DNA of 64,000 nucleotides from Struthidea cinerea (GCA_013397865.1 VZTI01004085.1:710614-774613), one strand, 5' to 3'; counted from the stretch's first letter, positions 46,121-60,230 are shown. Notes: generated from the letters alone by a model not told the origin. A program made the numbers and translations.

Positions 46121-48244
46121 GTCCCCCACACACACTCCCAGCCCATGAGTAGCTCAGCAAGGGGTGTCTTACAGCTTCTCTTATTCACTAGAGAAGGGTT
46201 TATATTTCAGCCCTAAGCAACCAGGCTCCTTTATGCCCCTTAAACCTGTGCAGGGCCAGCCCAGTAACAAGTTGCACCACACAGTTCTCTAGGGACTCAC
46301 CCTATGTGATTCTTCAAGGTATTTTTAATTATTAATGCAACATAACTACAGTGAGCCAGAGGCTATATTTCTTCATACAGAACAATGTTCCACTTCCCAC
46401 CTTACACTGAAATTTCTCCTTCTCTGTCATAACACTGAGGATTAAACAGCCCCGATCTCAAGAGTGAATTTGTGACAGTGGGAGGCATGGAGAGCAGTCC
46501 CGGTAAGCACAGGGCTAAATCACCCTGCCAAAGCACAAAATTATAGTATCTAAGATGAATTAGCTAATACTACAGTGAATTGGGTCTGAATTTGGTTCTC
46601 CTACTCCTCCTGCAAGTAGACAGTGAGGCCCAACATGGCAGAAGTCTGGGTCTTACAAGAAACAGCTTGCCTGATCTTACCTCCACAATTTCCCTCCAGC
46701 TGGAAGATCCCCTCTCACTCTGAGGAGGTAATTTATCCAGAAAGCAAAGCACAGTCTGAATTCATTCATGATCATTTCAACAACAGTCACACATATGAAC
46801 ACACCCATATTCCAAGTTCTTCCCTGCCATCTCTCTCCATCCCTGAGGAGGATTCACCTTCCTTCCACACTGATTTTACCCATCCCCAGACAATCCATTT
46901 TTGCAGTTAAAATGTGGAGAGAGTTTGCCACTAGCATGAGGAAATTTGTCTTTCCTCCTTTAAACCAAGCTCCTGGGAACAGGCAACAGCCTGTTCTAAA
47001 TATGTTTATACCTTGCATTTAAAGCCATTATTGCATGTCATTTACCAATGCTGTGTTAAACCACATAACCAGCGCCTTGAAGATGAAAAGGGACGTGGAC
47101 ACAGCTTATGGTGATTCTTCCAGCACCCAGCTCCTTGAAAGGAAACTTCTCATACTGTGTGTTAGTTTAATCCTGAAGTTTGTCACTGCAGCTGCTGCAA
47201 GAGTGACTTTCCAAACACAGTTTCGATAGCACTCTTCTAGACAGCATCTTGAAACAAGATTATGGTGTGCACCCAAGTTGTCAGTAAGCACTAAATCAGT
47301 CTGTTGGTGTTTTAGATGCATGACATTGTGCTCAGGTCCACCTCTCTTTCCAGAATACCTGATCAAGGGGAATGAAGACATTCCTTCTCATCTGAATTCT
47401 ACGAGGACATTGGAAAACTCTGGACCACTAAGAAAAAACGACATCTTCATGATGGTAGCCTCATGTTGATGCAGTCACAGATTAACTCACCTCCTGAATA
47501 TAGTAGGGAGTAAAAAATTGAGCTAAAAAGCTGCATTTCTAGGAAGATTCAAATTCTAGTGCATGAATATCAGCAGTGCTTGTGTCCACAGGGATTTTAT
47601 AGAGTGGTTTTGAAACAATCTGTGCATCAGAAAATACCACATTTTTCAATGAGCACAGGAAGTCTGCAAAGCTTTTTGTGCAAAAAGCAAGGTTAAAACT
47701 CATTAGAGCTCACATCAGGCATTTGATGGGCTTTACAAGCTGCTTTAGTGTCTTAAAGTGAAAAATAACCGGTAGGAATTGGTTTATATTCTTAAGTGTC
47801 CTGGATTCTCCTTCTCTAGCTAGGAAGCAAAATTGCCCCATGTCAGACATTTGTTCCCCTGATAATTCCTCTCCTATTGTTTTAAAATTATGAGTTTTGA
47901 CACGGGTTGTAAAGATTGCCATTAAACTCTGCCCAAGAGCTGCAATGGAGCACAGGGAAAAAAGTAAAAATAGTGAGGATCTGGGCCATACTTGCCTTCA
48001 CTTTACAGAGCAGAAGAAAGAATCAGTGGCAGGAACATTCAGGCCTTTTCCATCTCAAGATGAGGGTTTGTGCTGTGACCAGGGGCACCTGCAGTTTTGA
48101 GTGGCCCTGGTCGCTGGGACCAAGTCTCACAAGCAAAGATCCCTGTTTATGGCTTTCTTTGGCAGCAAGAAGAAATCAGGAGCTCCTCCAGGCTGCTCCT
48201 TTGATTATAGAGAAATCATAGGTTTGCTCCCAAAGAAAGCGATT

Positions 48245-48288
48245 TGCAAACAGTAAAATATTCTCTTGCAAAGAGTAAAATATTCTGA
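48245..48288. repeat. Imperfect 22-bp tandem duplication
   Basis: The units TGCAAACAGTAAAATATTCT-CT and TGCAAAGAGTAAAATATTCT-GA stand head to tail with three differences. It is a simple two-copy duplication. Confidence 0.85.
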
Positions 48289-51200
48289 GATTAAGTCTGT
48301 GATCTATTATTCCCAATGTACACAGGCCCAGATTAAATTTTCCTTTTTAATTTCAAGAGCTGTCAGCAAAACTACAATTAAAAAAAATATGCTTGATACA
48401 AGAAAGAAGAAAACAAATTAAAAAATTATTGGTAAAGAAAAGCCAAAACATTAATAAAACATTTCCAGTATCTCTTTGTAATTTCTAGTACTTTTATCTG
48501 ATTTAGTACATCATTGAAAATCCTAAAATCCTTGAATTTTAATTTTGGAAGTTTGACTGAAATTTTTTCCTGTATTCAGCAGTGTCAGTACACAAACATG
48601 TTTGTACAGTTTACTTTACAGTGTACTTTGTTAAATCCATGTAAAACTTTAAATTTGTTTCAAGGGAACTCTGGATGTGATCTAAATAATTGAGCAAGAG
48701 AATCTTGTTAAATATTTAGGAAATGTATATTGGCATTTTTATATTTTACAGTACCTCCCTATTAAAATTTATGGTAAGGAAGATTCTATTAAGCTTCTGA
48801 GACACTAAGTACTAAATAATCCCTGAAGAGAAGAGAGGAGGGAATATAAGTATTATCTTGTTATTGACTGGTCCCAGAGTTTTCGAGCAAACAACACTAC
48901 ACTCCAATCTGCATTTAAAACAGCTGACACTGTGGTAGGGTGCAATGAAAATCATTTTATCTAAAAACTTACTTTTCTACCGAGATGTCTTGTGTCTGCA
49001 AATACAAAGAATCTGCACATATACAGTGGAACAATTATTTCATCCAAGTGTTTCCATCTTGCAGCTTCAGGCAGTGCTTTACCTGATGTCCTGTGCTGCA
49101 TGGGTATGAGGGGAGGAAAGAATAAAGGATAGCTGAAAACCTTTAGTCCCATGTCACAGAAGTAGTGGTAAAGAAAGGAAATATCTGGAGATACTCATGG
49201 TGTGGAACAGATCTCACATTTACACAACAGAGAGCAGCCACGGATGACTTAAATGGCTTTTGCATCACATCATTATTATTTTGAGACTCAGAATAGAGAA
49301 GACAAACAGGACTTCATCAGCAAGTCAAGCTGAGCTCTTCTGAGTTTGACTCCAAAAACATGGGAGAATAATCAGCAGAGTCCTCGATTGACAGTGTTTG
49401 CACCAAGAAGTCTCTCATGGTGATGGCATAAACCACTGCCCAGCTACTGCTGCATGCAAGCCACATACACATAAATAAATCTGAACGTGCACACACACGC
49501 TGAGCAAAGTGAGGTGTTCTCCTACAGGACGCTAAGTCCTTTTAATAGCTTGAAACATGTAACTGAGAACAGAAATCCAGCTGCTTTTACAAATTATTTA
49601 TAATAAAAGAACATGAGATCAGGAAAAGAGGAGCCGGTCGTACCACGTTACAGGAAAGCAAATGTTGCATGAACAATGTTCCTGGTCAGAAGAGAAAAAA
49701 AAGTCACTTCTGGCCTGTGCAGATTAACTGTGTCAGCACAGCAGACACTCATCCTGAGTTTTCTGAATTGATTTTAGAGACAGAATGTCAGACATCTAAT
49801 ACAGAGCTACCCAAGGTGAGAGCAAGGTGAATGATCACTACCTGTATTACTCTGCCATCAAAAGCAGTCAAAGCCTTGGAATTCTGAAATTATGTTTTAA
49901 ATGGCTTCCTTGACAATTTTCTCTTTGACTAGCGATAGCACTGACTCATTTTCTTAGTTACTTCTCTGATTTGTTTGCCAAAAAATGCTGCAGCAGAGAT
50001 GCTGCTTCAAGATGACAAGAATCTCAAGACACCTGGAAAATGTGTTTTGCAACACTGACAAGTGAGACCAAAGAAGAGGTTGTGTCAAACAGTATTAAAC
50101 AGGTTTGGGAGGGTCACTCCTTGACTTTAGGTTTTTGACATTGTCTCAGATTGCTCAGTTCTTTCCTCGTTTGCACTCTGCTGTCATTAGAACGCCATGA
50201 AAAGTGTCTGTCTTTGTAACTACAGCTATTTTATTTCATTATTTTGTACTCTGCAGCTATTCCACACAAGCTGCTGGGACCACAATTCCTATATAGCATC
50301 CAGCTAAATTCCAGATGTCACAAGGTAATTTATAATTTTATATAACAGTCAATTCAGTGATAGAGTGCAAAGGGATGACTCAGATTCACTGACTTTTACT
50401 GGCCAGAATGTACATTCCATATCTGTATTTGGTGAATTTTGACTTCTAGTTCACCCTTGAACTTGCCTGAAGTTTGTAAAATTAAATACAAAATTAGGAA
50501 ACAAAATCTAGTCCCAAATTTTTAATAATTCAGAAAAAATTAACTGTAATTATCCATAAATCAAACAACAGCGTTTATGTTCTCAAGTTAGAGCCTGTGC
50601 AAGCACTTTCCACACAACAGTGATACTCATTTCACAGTGACACATCTGTGTTCCTTAATGTTCTGTCTGATACACTCAGAATGCTCTTCCTAGATACATG
50701 CAAGAGAGGGAAATAACTAAATATCAAGTATATAGTGACATGTGCAAAACAGGAGGAAAAGAAGTCTTAGTACATGACCAGAAATGCTTGTATATTTTTT
50801 TTCATTATTTTCAAGATATTAGTTATCTGAAAAGTTATGGACTACGTTCATTCTACCAGTAAAGCAATCAGTAGATATCTTTAACTTAAACATTAAAATT
50901 TCCACCAGAGTGATTAAAAAATGTTTTTATAGGAGCTTTGGAAAAAACAATTTAAAAAATCAGGTTGTGTCCTATTTTCCTACAGAATAAGGAAAAGTCC
51001 TCTCTAGCTACATCTTTACTTCTGTGTCTTGGTGTCTGCAGCCCAGGTTTAAGAAGGTTGGGCTTGGTCTTTAACCCATGATGGAACTCGGGGTTTGGGG
51101 CAGCCTCATGCTGGCAGAGTTTGGGCAGACCCTGCTCTGAGACAAACCCAGGCTGTGTTTATGGGACAGCACAGAGTGAGCAGCAGTGCCCTGCAGCCCA

Positions 51201-51694
51201 TCCCAGGCAGGGGCCTTATGGTCACCTGTGCTCATGACTGACACACGTTTATAAGAAATGCAATTAAACCTGAATACAACTCGAGTCACTACTTCTGCGT
51301 AAAACATGGAGACTTTACACACCTTCTTGCCTCTGCAACTAAAAGTGGCAAGTTAATAATGGCCATGAGGAACAGCATTTATTGTACGCCACTTGCCTCC
51401 AAAGCTCTGAGCACAGAGATTTTCTCTTCCATACTGTTTAAATATAGATGAGTGGTTTTTCAAAAATGGTAGAATTATTCAGTTCTTTGTTATTGATAAA
51501 ATACTCAGAAAGGTCGCAGATGCAGCACTTTATAGATGATAAATATTCCCTGAAAATCCACTGAAAAAAGCTACTCTGACCTTTTATCCATCGCAAAATG
51601 ACTTCCCAGGCAGTTACAGCCCCATTTCGTTTGGTTGGTATTTTTTGTTTGTTCTCCCATGAACTTCAAAGATGTATTTTATTAGTCATTCCAG

Positions 51695-51710
51695 AAAAAA
51701 AAAAAAAAAA
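51695..51710 (+). repeat. Poly(A) homopolymer, 16 nt
   Basis: A run of 16 A residues follows TCATTCCAG and is followed by TAAAACAAC. No retrocopy body is recognisable to its left. Confidence 0.85.
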
Positions 51711-53689
51711 TAAAACAACTCAGCAACATTGCTAGTAAAATTCAGGAAGTTATTACAGATAATTCCTGCTGCAGAAAAGAAAGCAAAGCACTGTGCATGG
51801 AGAGAATCAGTGAAATCTTAGTGTCCTTCACAAAATTATTGCTTCATTAGTCGTGCCCCTGATGTTCTTACATCCTTCGCTGTGTAGTCAAGACATACCT
51901 ATCCAAACTATTTCTCTATATTTACATTCATACATTTATCACATCACATGCCTGCACCCAACAGTACACATGCAGCTACATATTATTTGCACAGAAACAG
52001 AAGAAATGTAATATTAAAACAAAATCCTATTATTTTTAAGCCAAACTCAGAACTTGTAAGACTTTTAAAGCACATTTTCAATGGCTTGAATTTGACAGTG
52101 GGTGAAGGCATTGCTCACAAGTGCTGACAGTGCTGGTTTGTTGTACCATACCGTCAGGAGTGCTACGTGCACAGTATATTTTACAATAAAAACTTGGAGG
52201 TACTCAGGAGCACCTTAAAATGTTAATGATGCCATCTTTTGTACTAGACAAGTAACCTTAAATCCAACCCCCTGTGCTCTAAGACAAGGAAAATATTGTT
52301 AGCACTAGTCAAGAAACCCACAGAATTAGGTAAAATAGTTTTCCCATAGGAAGGAAGCCTGCAGCACTATGATCCAGCATTTGAGGACACTCCCAGTATG
52401 AAAGCTGCAAGTATGTCACTACAAAATACCACATCCAAAGCCCAGGAGGGGTTATTGCTCTGCAAGAACAGAAGCCCAGAGCAGATGAGCTCACTCTGAC
52501 CTGCAGTGGCCACAAGCCTGGCTCACAGCACACACTCCTGATTGAGGAGAGTTGGTTTGGAAGGAACAGTTTTCAGTGAGCTCACAGGTTCATGGTCCTT
52601 TTCCACTGACAGGACAATCTACTGTCAAGTGCTTGCTAATCACTATCAGGAGTCAAGGGCCAGGCTTAGGCTTGCCCTGAAAGGGTAATCCTGAGAGTTA
52701 GGCAAAGCCCAAAGTGTTCCTCACACACCAAGAGAGCAAAGTGTGGCTGCAATCCAGATTCCAGCACTTCCTGGCACAGAATGACAGCTCAGCTCCAGTT
52801 TCTCCCTTTGCTCCCTGCACAACATAGGGTGGGGGTGGATGGTGTTTTTCATATCAGTTTGGGCCCTGAGAGAGACTGTGGCATCACAGCTTATAAACAC
52901 CAAGGTGAGCACAAGGCAGCAATTTCCCCAAAGGCATCAGAGCCTGAGACAGGCTTTGGAGGCAGGGATTTTTGCTTACTACATTACAATGGAAGCATCT
53001 TTTAATACATATCCTTTGGGTCCTATATTCCTGTAACAGCTTTATCTCCTTAACAGAATTAAGTGCTCAGTCTTACCAAGCAGTCACATACAAATTAAGA
53101 AGACCTAATAATCATTATTTTTGATTGACTGGCAAGGTTCATATGGCTGATCTATTCATTATTAGCTACAGCTTACATGGGTCTTCACCAGAAATACTGG
53201 TTCCACACAGTCTGTTGAGATATAAATACATTTTTAAATGGACTCAGGATCTCATACCAGCTCTTTTACTCACATGTGCCAATCAAATCACCTGCATGTC
53301 TTTGCTGACTGGAAGTGGCCCATGCACTTGAGCTAAGGCTACACACGAGTGAGAGAATACAGATCCAGACTTCCTTTCTCATGTTTTATTTACACAGACT
53401 TGTAATTATTTGATGTTAAATGCATTGTTAACACATTTCTTTATAGCTATTCCATTTATAATTTATTTGTATAAAGGATGTTATAGCATCCTCTTATTGC
53501 AAGAAGAGCTTCTGGAGTTCTGGGATTGCTGTCAATGAAATCTAGGGATTATTTGGGTTATCCACGTGTGAATTCCCTCCTTGTCAGTGAGCAGATCCAC
53601 TTAGAAGACATTTGTGCATTCTTCAAGCTTCACTTTTAATTCTCCACTTGAAGAGCAGCAATGCAAAGCATCCACAGAAAAAAGCAGAA

Positions 53690-53708
53690 AAACAAATCAA
53701 CCAACCAA

Positions 53709-53759
<51 letters not shown>

Positions 53760-53815
53760 ACAAAAAAACACAAACCTCAGAAAAAAAGGAAGAGACTGAA
53801 AAAACTAAACCTTAG
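53690..53815 (+). repeat. 48-A homopolymer inside an A/C-rich tract
   Basis: The run of A residues at 53710-53757 is 48 bases long without interruption. It is preceded by ATCAACCAACCAAC and followed by CCACAAAAAAACACAAACC and further A-rich sequence to about 53815. The lysine-rich open frames that cross it in all three forward frames are products of the homopolymer. A run of this length may represent a retrotransposition tail, but nothing to its left is recognisable as a source sequence, and its true length in the genome is uncertain because such runs are hard to sequence. Confidence 0.95.
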
Positions 53816-56800
53816 AGAAATCTACGTCTCTAGACCCACTGGACTGGGGAATAGAAATAAGCAAACCAGCTGGCTATGGCAGAAAAATTCCTTTATTCTG
53901 TAATCTGATCTCACCCCAAGCAGCTATAAGAAGATTTTTTAGCAAGACTGTGGGGTAATATATATTGACATAACCCTATAAAAAAGCTGGGAGTCCATCA
54001 GAGGCCCTAAATGTCGGCATATCAATACAATACATTTGTTAATGAGAGCAGGGCTTGCACACAGTTTGGGAAGGAGCTGATAAGAGAGTTCCCCAGTCCC
54101 AGAACACCTTGCCAGCGTGCAAAGCAGAGCTGTGCAGTGCCTGCCTTGCACCACAAGCCCTGGCAGAGCACATCTGCCATCTACCCATGCCATGCCCTGT
54201 GCCAAGGCTGGGAGTACAGGAGCTCTGGGCAGGTTTCTGCCAGGCCCTTGCACATCACTGTAAACTTGACATGCTCAGTTCTCTTGCTGCACTAACACCT
54301 CTGGCTTCTTGATGTTATCCAAGGCTGGGAACCCCACTCTTGTTTGCAAACTCTTCTAGAGAGAAAATGGTCAAACAACAAGCAACAGGTTTGGGTCCTA
54401 GAAATCCAAACCTATTGTAGAGTAGTTTACTTGGCATACACATGAGAGCATCCTGCCTTACTTATGGTCTGAGGGGAAGGTACTAAAACACCAATTCTGT
54501 ACCTCTTCATGGCAAGGGTATTCCTTATGATGGAAGAGAATACATTTTCATTCAAGCTCAAAAAGCTTGGCAAAATTCAGCCCAGAGCTAAGCTTTCTGT
54601 TGTTGGGCATAGCAAGTGGGGAGGATCATGGCAGCAGCAGGAACAGAGCATCGGGGTCTGCAGGCACACCACTGCCTCAGAGAGAGCAGGGGCAGGGAAA
54701 TTTGACATCTCCTCCAGGACAGTGGAGAGCAATGCCAATACTGCTCTTTTTTAAGTTCTTGTCAGATCTATCAAGCAATAAGTCAGTATTTAATGTTTCC
54801 CTCACCTTCAGAGTCCCTGTAGCAGCCAGTGCCCAGACTGCTCCTCCAGACACAGGCAGAAAGGTGGAGTAAGGCCATGAGGAACAGCCAAATCCACATT
54901 GATCCGTATTTGTCAATAGTTTCAATAATAGATTATAGCCACAAATAAAGCATGGCAAGTTGTCAAGAAAACTTGGAGTTTGCACAGCTGCAGTTTTACC
55001 TGATTCACTGCTCTGCATATGAGATTTCTGGATCAAGCCTCACAATGTTTGACGACGCTGTCTCCGTGGCCCTCTGAGCACTTGTCTGCACCCATCAATG
55101 AAATAATGAAGAGCAAAGTTGCCACTTTTTACAAATATTCAAGAATAGTAAACTTGCAGAAAGATTTTTGTGTGCTGAAGGCACTTGAACTGAAAAGATA
55201 AAAAGGGAGGAGAACGTGCTCGTGCTGCTCTGCAAATTATTCAGAGGCTCATCATTAGCATTACCTGCAGAAGATGATCTAATGCCAACAGCAACCAGTC
55301 TGAAGGCACATACTCTTTGTCCTCCCACCACCACCAAGGAGCCAAACATTTGGAGCCCTCAGCCAGGGAAGCATGCATAGTAGGTACAATCATAAGTTAA
55401 ATTATAATTGGAAGCTACGGTACAGTAGTCTTAGATGAGGGATCAGTGCTTTCGAAAACGGGCAAGGAGAGGAGACACATCTGTCTCTGTACACTTTATT
55501 GAAGTCTGATTCAAAGTGCAATGTTGGTGGTTTAACATAAATGCAACACATTTTTATAATCCTTATCAAACGTTCACTCACTAGATCAGCATAAAGCAGA
55601 GCTTATTAAAATGGATAAGAGGGGATTATGTGATTCCCATTGTGAAGAAAAAAAAAGTATTTAAAATACAGAGATTCTTTAATCTGTTGTTCAGAAGTCA
55701 CCATGCACGTTGCTGATGGAACAATGTGTGTGCATCCAACTTTTAATCACACAGGTCCTGAGAAGAGAATAGTGAAATTATTCTTTCCAGCACACAGGAT
55801 AAGATGTTAACAATATAATCCTGATTGCATGTCAAACTTTGATGATTTTGGTTTGGTTACTGAATAAGTATTTAACTATACTTTGCAAGTTATAACAACA
55901 AGGATGAGATTTCAGGGTTTAAACCCTCATTCTAAAGTTTGTATATCTGTTTTGGGCATACATAGCATTTTCTAACAAAATTTTATATGATGTTCTGATA
56001 TTTAGCAAGCAAAACAAACAAAATTTGAGCACTCACAAGGCCCTATTTTTCAGAAAAAGCATATTCCAAATAAAGACATCTCTGATGAAAGAAGTTGATT
56101 ATTCATCAAGACCTAAACAAAGCTTTTGGAAAAATATTTTCAGAACATAGTTGATAATGTTGGCTTCATTTAGTGAAAGAGAGTATTATAACTTTAAAAA
56201 TTGTCAGAGGCTAGATTTCTTCAGCTGTGCTATTTTTTAAGATATATTTAGAAAAAAAGCTAAAAGAAAGGGGAAGGGACATGCCTCTCCTTGGAAAATG
56301 TTGAGGAACCTGTGTCACAAGACTCAATGAACTAGGCAGGGATGATGTCTTGAGACAGTCACACATACCTATAGGACTAAAAACTGCACTTCAAGGAGCT
56401 CAGAAGGTGAAGAGATTCCCACATTAGTCTTTATCCAGGCTTTGTTTTCAATAAAAGTTCTCTTTTATTTTGTCACAGGTTGACTCAGGCTATGAGCTGC
56501 CAGACACTTGAGCAATATCCAAAATTAGGAGGTACCAAAAAACCTCAAAGTTTATTTATTTCTGCAAAAGAAATCATGGCTTTAACAAAAGTCCTTAACA
56601 TTTGTAGCTTAGATGACTGTGACATCCTAATGATGGGTCGATGACAAGCATGTTTCTCAAATCTCATCTGCTGAGTAAGAACAGTTACTGTACTGCTGTG
56701 GTGAGTTAGTGTTCTGTGTGAATTCACCAGCCTACAGTTAAAATGTTTAGCAATCAAGGATATAATTGAACCTCCTTTACAGCATACAGTTAAATTCAGA

Positions 56801-58600
56801 GAAGACAAAGTTGGATGATATTACAACTCTCATGATTCTTTCAGGTCAGAGATAGGTTCTGGTCTAACTTAGAAACAACCTTGCACAGAAATTTGTATTT
56901 TCCAAATCATAGTTGGGGGAGTGGTTTTGCTAAAATTAAAAGTGGGGTCAGAAAGAAGCTGAGGACACCACAGTAAAGAAACTTTAAGAACATGAGGATG
57001 TTTATGCATAAGGAGAGTTTTACTACTTGTACATGCTTGTGCTTTCACATTGGTTCTGAAAATAAGCTGATGCCTTCAGCAGTTATACTTGCACTTAAAT
57101 ACCCTTTAATCACTCAGAATTTGTCTTGTGACTGGGAGCAAATTAGAAGAGAGTGCTTTCAATTTACATGATTCAGCCAGGAATTAAAAAATAAATACTG
57201 TAATAATGAATCCCAATAAAATCATACCTTCCTTAGAATAAGGTCATTGCAACCTGCTATCATCAGATGGATTCAATTTTGTTTTAAACCTAGGAAAACA
57301 GAAGAGCTCAGCACAAGAAATTAATCCTTTTCAAGTGTTGATAGAAGTGTATATGCTGTTGGCAGAGCCCTCTCAGTAGTGCTCTGCTCGAGCCCAAGGA
57401 CAGAACAAGCACGAGCAAGTCATTAGTGAAACCAACTGCTCCAGTGAAACATCCCCTGCCACCACAAGTTTATGCAAACAGATAAGGAAACTGGTTAACA
57501 GCTAGAAAGTTCCATCAGAAATATTGACACCTCGAGTGAAGTGACTGGCAGGGCTGACTCTTTTGACCAGAGGGAGGTACAGTGGTCCTGATGTACTTCT
57601 GATGCTTCAGCATTGTAGGAATGAGGTAACATATGTCCAAATAAAAATTCAAATGTTACTCACAGTCTTTTTAAGCACAACTTGACCTTTAATTGCTGTT
57701 TCTTTAGCATTAAAGGTAACTAAGTACATTTTAGCTCTTCCATCAAGGAAAAGAAAATGCACTGCCATGGCTCAAATCACTACAGGTTGGAGAAGCAGCT
57801 GAAACAACTCCTTTTCATAGTCTCTACAGTAACTCACCACCCATGTTTTTGGAAGCTATGGCATTTTTTTTGTACACTGCTCAGCAGAAGTCAGTATTTT
57901 AATTTTTACCCTGTTTCTTGCATGAAGAGAGCCAATATGAATAATGCTGAGGCAGCCAAGCCTGCCATCACTTACATCAGTTCTGTTTTTTAGTTCATCT
58001 ACGAAGAGTTAATTCTTCAGGTGAAACAGCAAACAGTGTTTTTTCTTGCATTGATAAAATAAATTATCATAGGGCTATTTTACTCTTAAATATTGATTTT
58101 AGAAAGGGAATGCATGGGTTCCTTGATGAACAGACTGGAACATCAATCATGTAATTTAGTCTGACATTGAGTGAGATACGATGTCAAAAATGGGAGTTTG
58201 GGAAGGTGGCAACTTGTTGATTAAGGCCTGCAATACACCACAGCCTATGCACACAGCAGTGGACTCCCTGCCTCAAATCTCTGCTGTTTTCGTTGTGAGC
58301 CCAACATGATGGCCAGTGACCAAAGCAGTGTATGAGGTCGTGAGCTGGATTATGCTAGTGAACCAACATTATTATTTAATGCTAACAAAAGCCATGGTGG
58401 GAGTTCTAAGTCCTTGCTACTTTTAGTGGAAAACACATATCATGGTAAAGCTAAAAAAAAAAAAAATTAATGTTTCAAAACATGTTTTAATAATGATTTT
58501 GGGGAAAAGTAAAGATCTGAAATAGCAACACAAACATAAGTTCACAACAACTCATATTCTTCTGAAGAAAAAGAACACACTTCTTAGACCAGATCCTATG
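53816..58600. other. Unique noncoding sequence
   Basis: No gene or transposon is recognised. GC-richer patches occur at 54050-54310 and 54560-54740 with overlapping frames on both strands. A 14-A run lies near 58452. The sequence TTTGTCACAGGTTGACTCAG near 56470 has a vague LTR-start look, but no second LTR, repeat end or polyadenylation layout follows it. Confidence 0.5.
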
Positions 58601-58639
58601 TAACCTTGCCATAGTTTTGGGTTTGTATGTTTTATTCAT

Positions 58640-58900
58640 TTCGAGAGGTGGTATTAGCCACATAATTATTGTTGTAATTCATTCCTTGTGTTGCTATGGA
58701 TTAAACAGTAACTTATCTGTAGTAATTATGCAATAGGCTGTAACTAACTGAAATATGAATACTGCCAGTTTGTCCCACTGTGTTTCAGATCTGCTACATA
58801 ATTGTTAATGTTCACAACAGTGCAGTAATTGAATTACAGAACATTAGCCGCATGATTATTATGATCGTAAACTGCTATCAAAGGGAAGACTGAAATAAGA
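58640..58900. other. Possible conserved noncoding element (CNE-like)
   Basis: This block is AT-rich yet complex, free of homopolymers and simple repeats. It is dense in homeodomain-type TAAT/ATTA cores and octamer-like patches (for example ACATAATTATTG, GTAATTATGCAATAGG, GCAGTAATTGAATTAC and CATGATTATTATGATCG). That texture is typical of vertebrate developmental enhancers. The call is pattern recognition only and needs alignment to other genomes. Confidence 0.25.
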
Positions 58901-59880
58901 CTCCAAACTCTGAAGTTATAAAGTTCATTGTGAGCTGTATCTGTCCCACTCCTGCACTGAGATCTGTTTAATCACTATCACAGCCACTACTTCTTTCACC
59001 TGTAAAATTTCACACAACCAGCCTTATCTTCTGAAATAGCTTCATGGTTCCAAGCTTTAAGTTTGATTTTGATGCAACCCACATAAGTCTTCCATGTTGC
59101 TAAACCGGCCAAGTTTCCAATGCTGAAAAATGTTAATATATTTAATTGAATGAGCCTACCTTTGAGAAGCATTGAGCCGATATCTATCTGCTCAGGTCAA
59201 CAAACTAGGGTCCTGATGGGATTAATTTGACCTAATGTCAGCTTTAGGTTGGATACCCAGACTAAGACAGACATACAGTTTCAACATACACAGAAGGAAA
59301 AAAAAAAAAAAGTATTTCAGGGAAGAATTCTTCACAAAGGAAGGTGTTTGAGAACCTGCAAGTGGATGTTCTTGGGAAATATTTCTGTTGAGGAGCTTTG
59401 GTTAAAACCCCATTTTTCTGGGCAGTCAGGGTATGTAAAAGTCTCAGACAAAATAATTTTTGTCCCATAGTATTGGTGAACAAAGGTCATTATCTTCTAT
59501 ATTTTCTTACATGTACTGCAATTGAAACACAAGGTCACCAAATCCAAAGAGACTGCCCATTTTGACTTTGAAAGCATCACAGTCCAACCTAGATGCACAT
59601 TTTATGTCACTGTTAAACTGGGAAGACTCTATCCCTGAGTTTTACATCTTAAATGTGATATTATCCTCATTAGTCATTTGTTGCCTTTTTTTTTTTAAGA
59701 TGAACTAAATGCCTGGCATCAGAAGAACATGCCTCAGAATATAATTGAAATAATTACTTTTAAAAAAGACTTTTACTGTTATCTCCAAGATTACTTAAAC
59801 CATCAGAAAGACATGTAATGTAAACCTGCATGAGCAAAGAGAAATCAGTCTGGAAACAGTGAATGTGAACTCTTCATCCA
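58901..59880. other. Unique AT-rich sequence
   Basis: No gene, RNA or transposon is seen. A 14-A run lies near 59298 and a T-run near 59688. Confidence 0.5.
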
Positions 59881-60230
59881 CTGGGTCTTTTCTACATCTG
59901 GCCCCTCTGGGTTATTCTTCCACCACTACACGGCTTTCATGAGCTCTCTTAGTGTGTGAAGCTGCAGATTATTTGTGGTGAATAAAGCCCTAACGGATTA
60001 CTCATTGTTAATTAAATAACCTGATTCTGTCCACTGAATCTAATGCATTATAGTATTTAATGTTTGTTTGGTAAACTGCTTTGCTAAATGCTCCTTTGAC
60101 TTTTATTGGTAATAAACATTAAGCATTTATGGCCTGTGAAAGCAGTTTCACATCTAGCTTATGCTGTTACTATTTACAGTTTGTTAATGAAATACCATTA
60201 ACTTGCTCCAAACTGCAACTTGTTTTTGTT
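59881..60230. other. Possible conserved noncoding element (CNE-like)
   Basis: The block is rich in ATTA/TAAT cores arranged as in enhancer elements (GGATTACTCATTGTTAATTA, AATCTAATGCATTATAG, GGTAATAAACATTAAGC and GTTAATGAAATACCATTAAC) and lacks simple repeats. ATTAATTA-type and forkhead-like GTAAAC/AATAAACA motifs are visible. It contains no open frame of note. The assignment is a judgement from composition and motif density. Confidence 0.25.

Larger units (their letters stand above)
46121..53650. other. Unique AT-rich noncoding sequence
   Basis: No gene, RNA or transposon can be recognised over this interval. It includes an imperfect 22-bp tandem duplication at 48245-48288 and a 16-A run at 51695-51710. 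GC-richer patches at 51060-51230 and 52440-52560 have no identifiable content. Open frames reach about 100 codons and lack motifs. Confidence 0.5.

Noticed and set aside
53612..53903. Three overlapping lysine-rich forward open frames
   Set aside because: They are created by the 48-A homopolymer, which is open in every forward frame.
56470..56580. LTR-start-like TTTGTCACAGGTTGACTCAGG
   Set aside because: Only the first 40 or so bases look LTR-like. No matching end, second copy or internal viral sequence follows.
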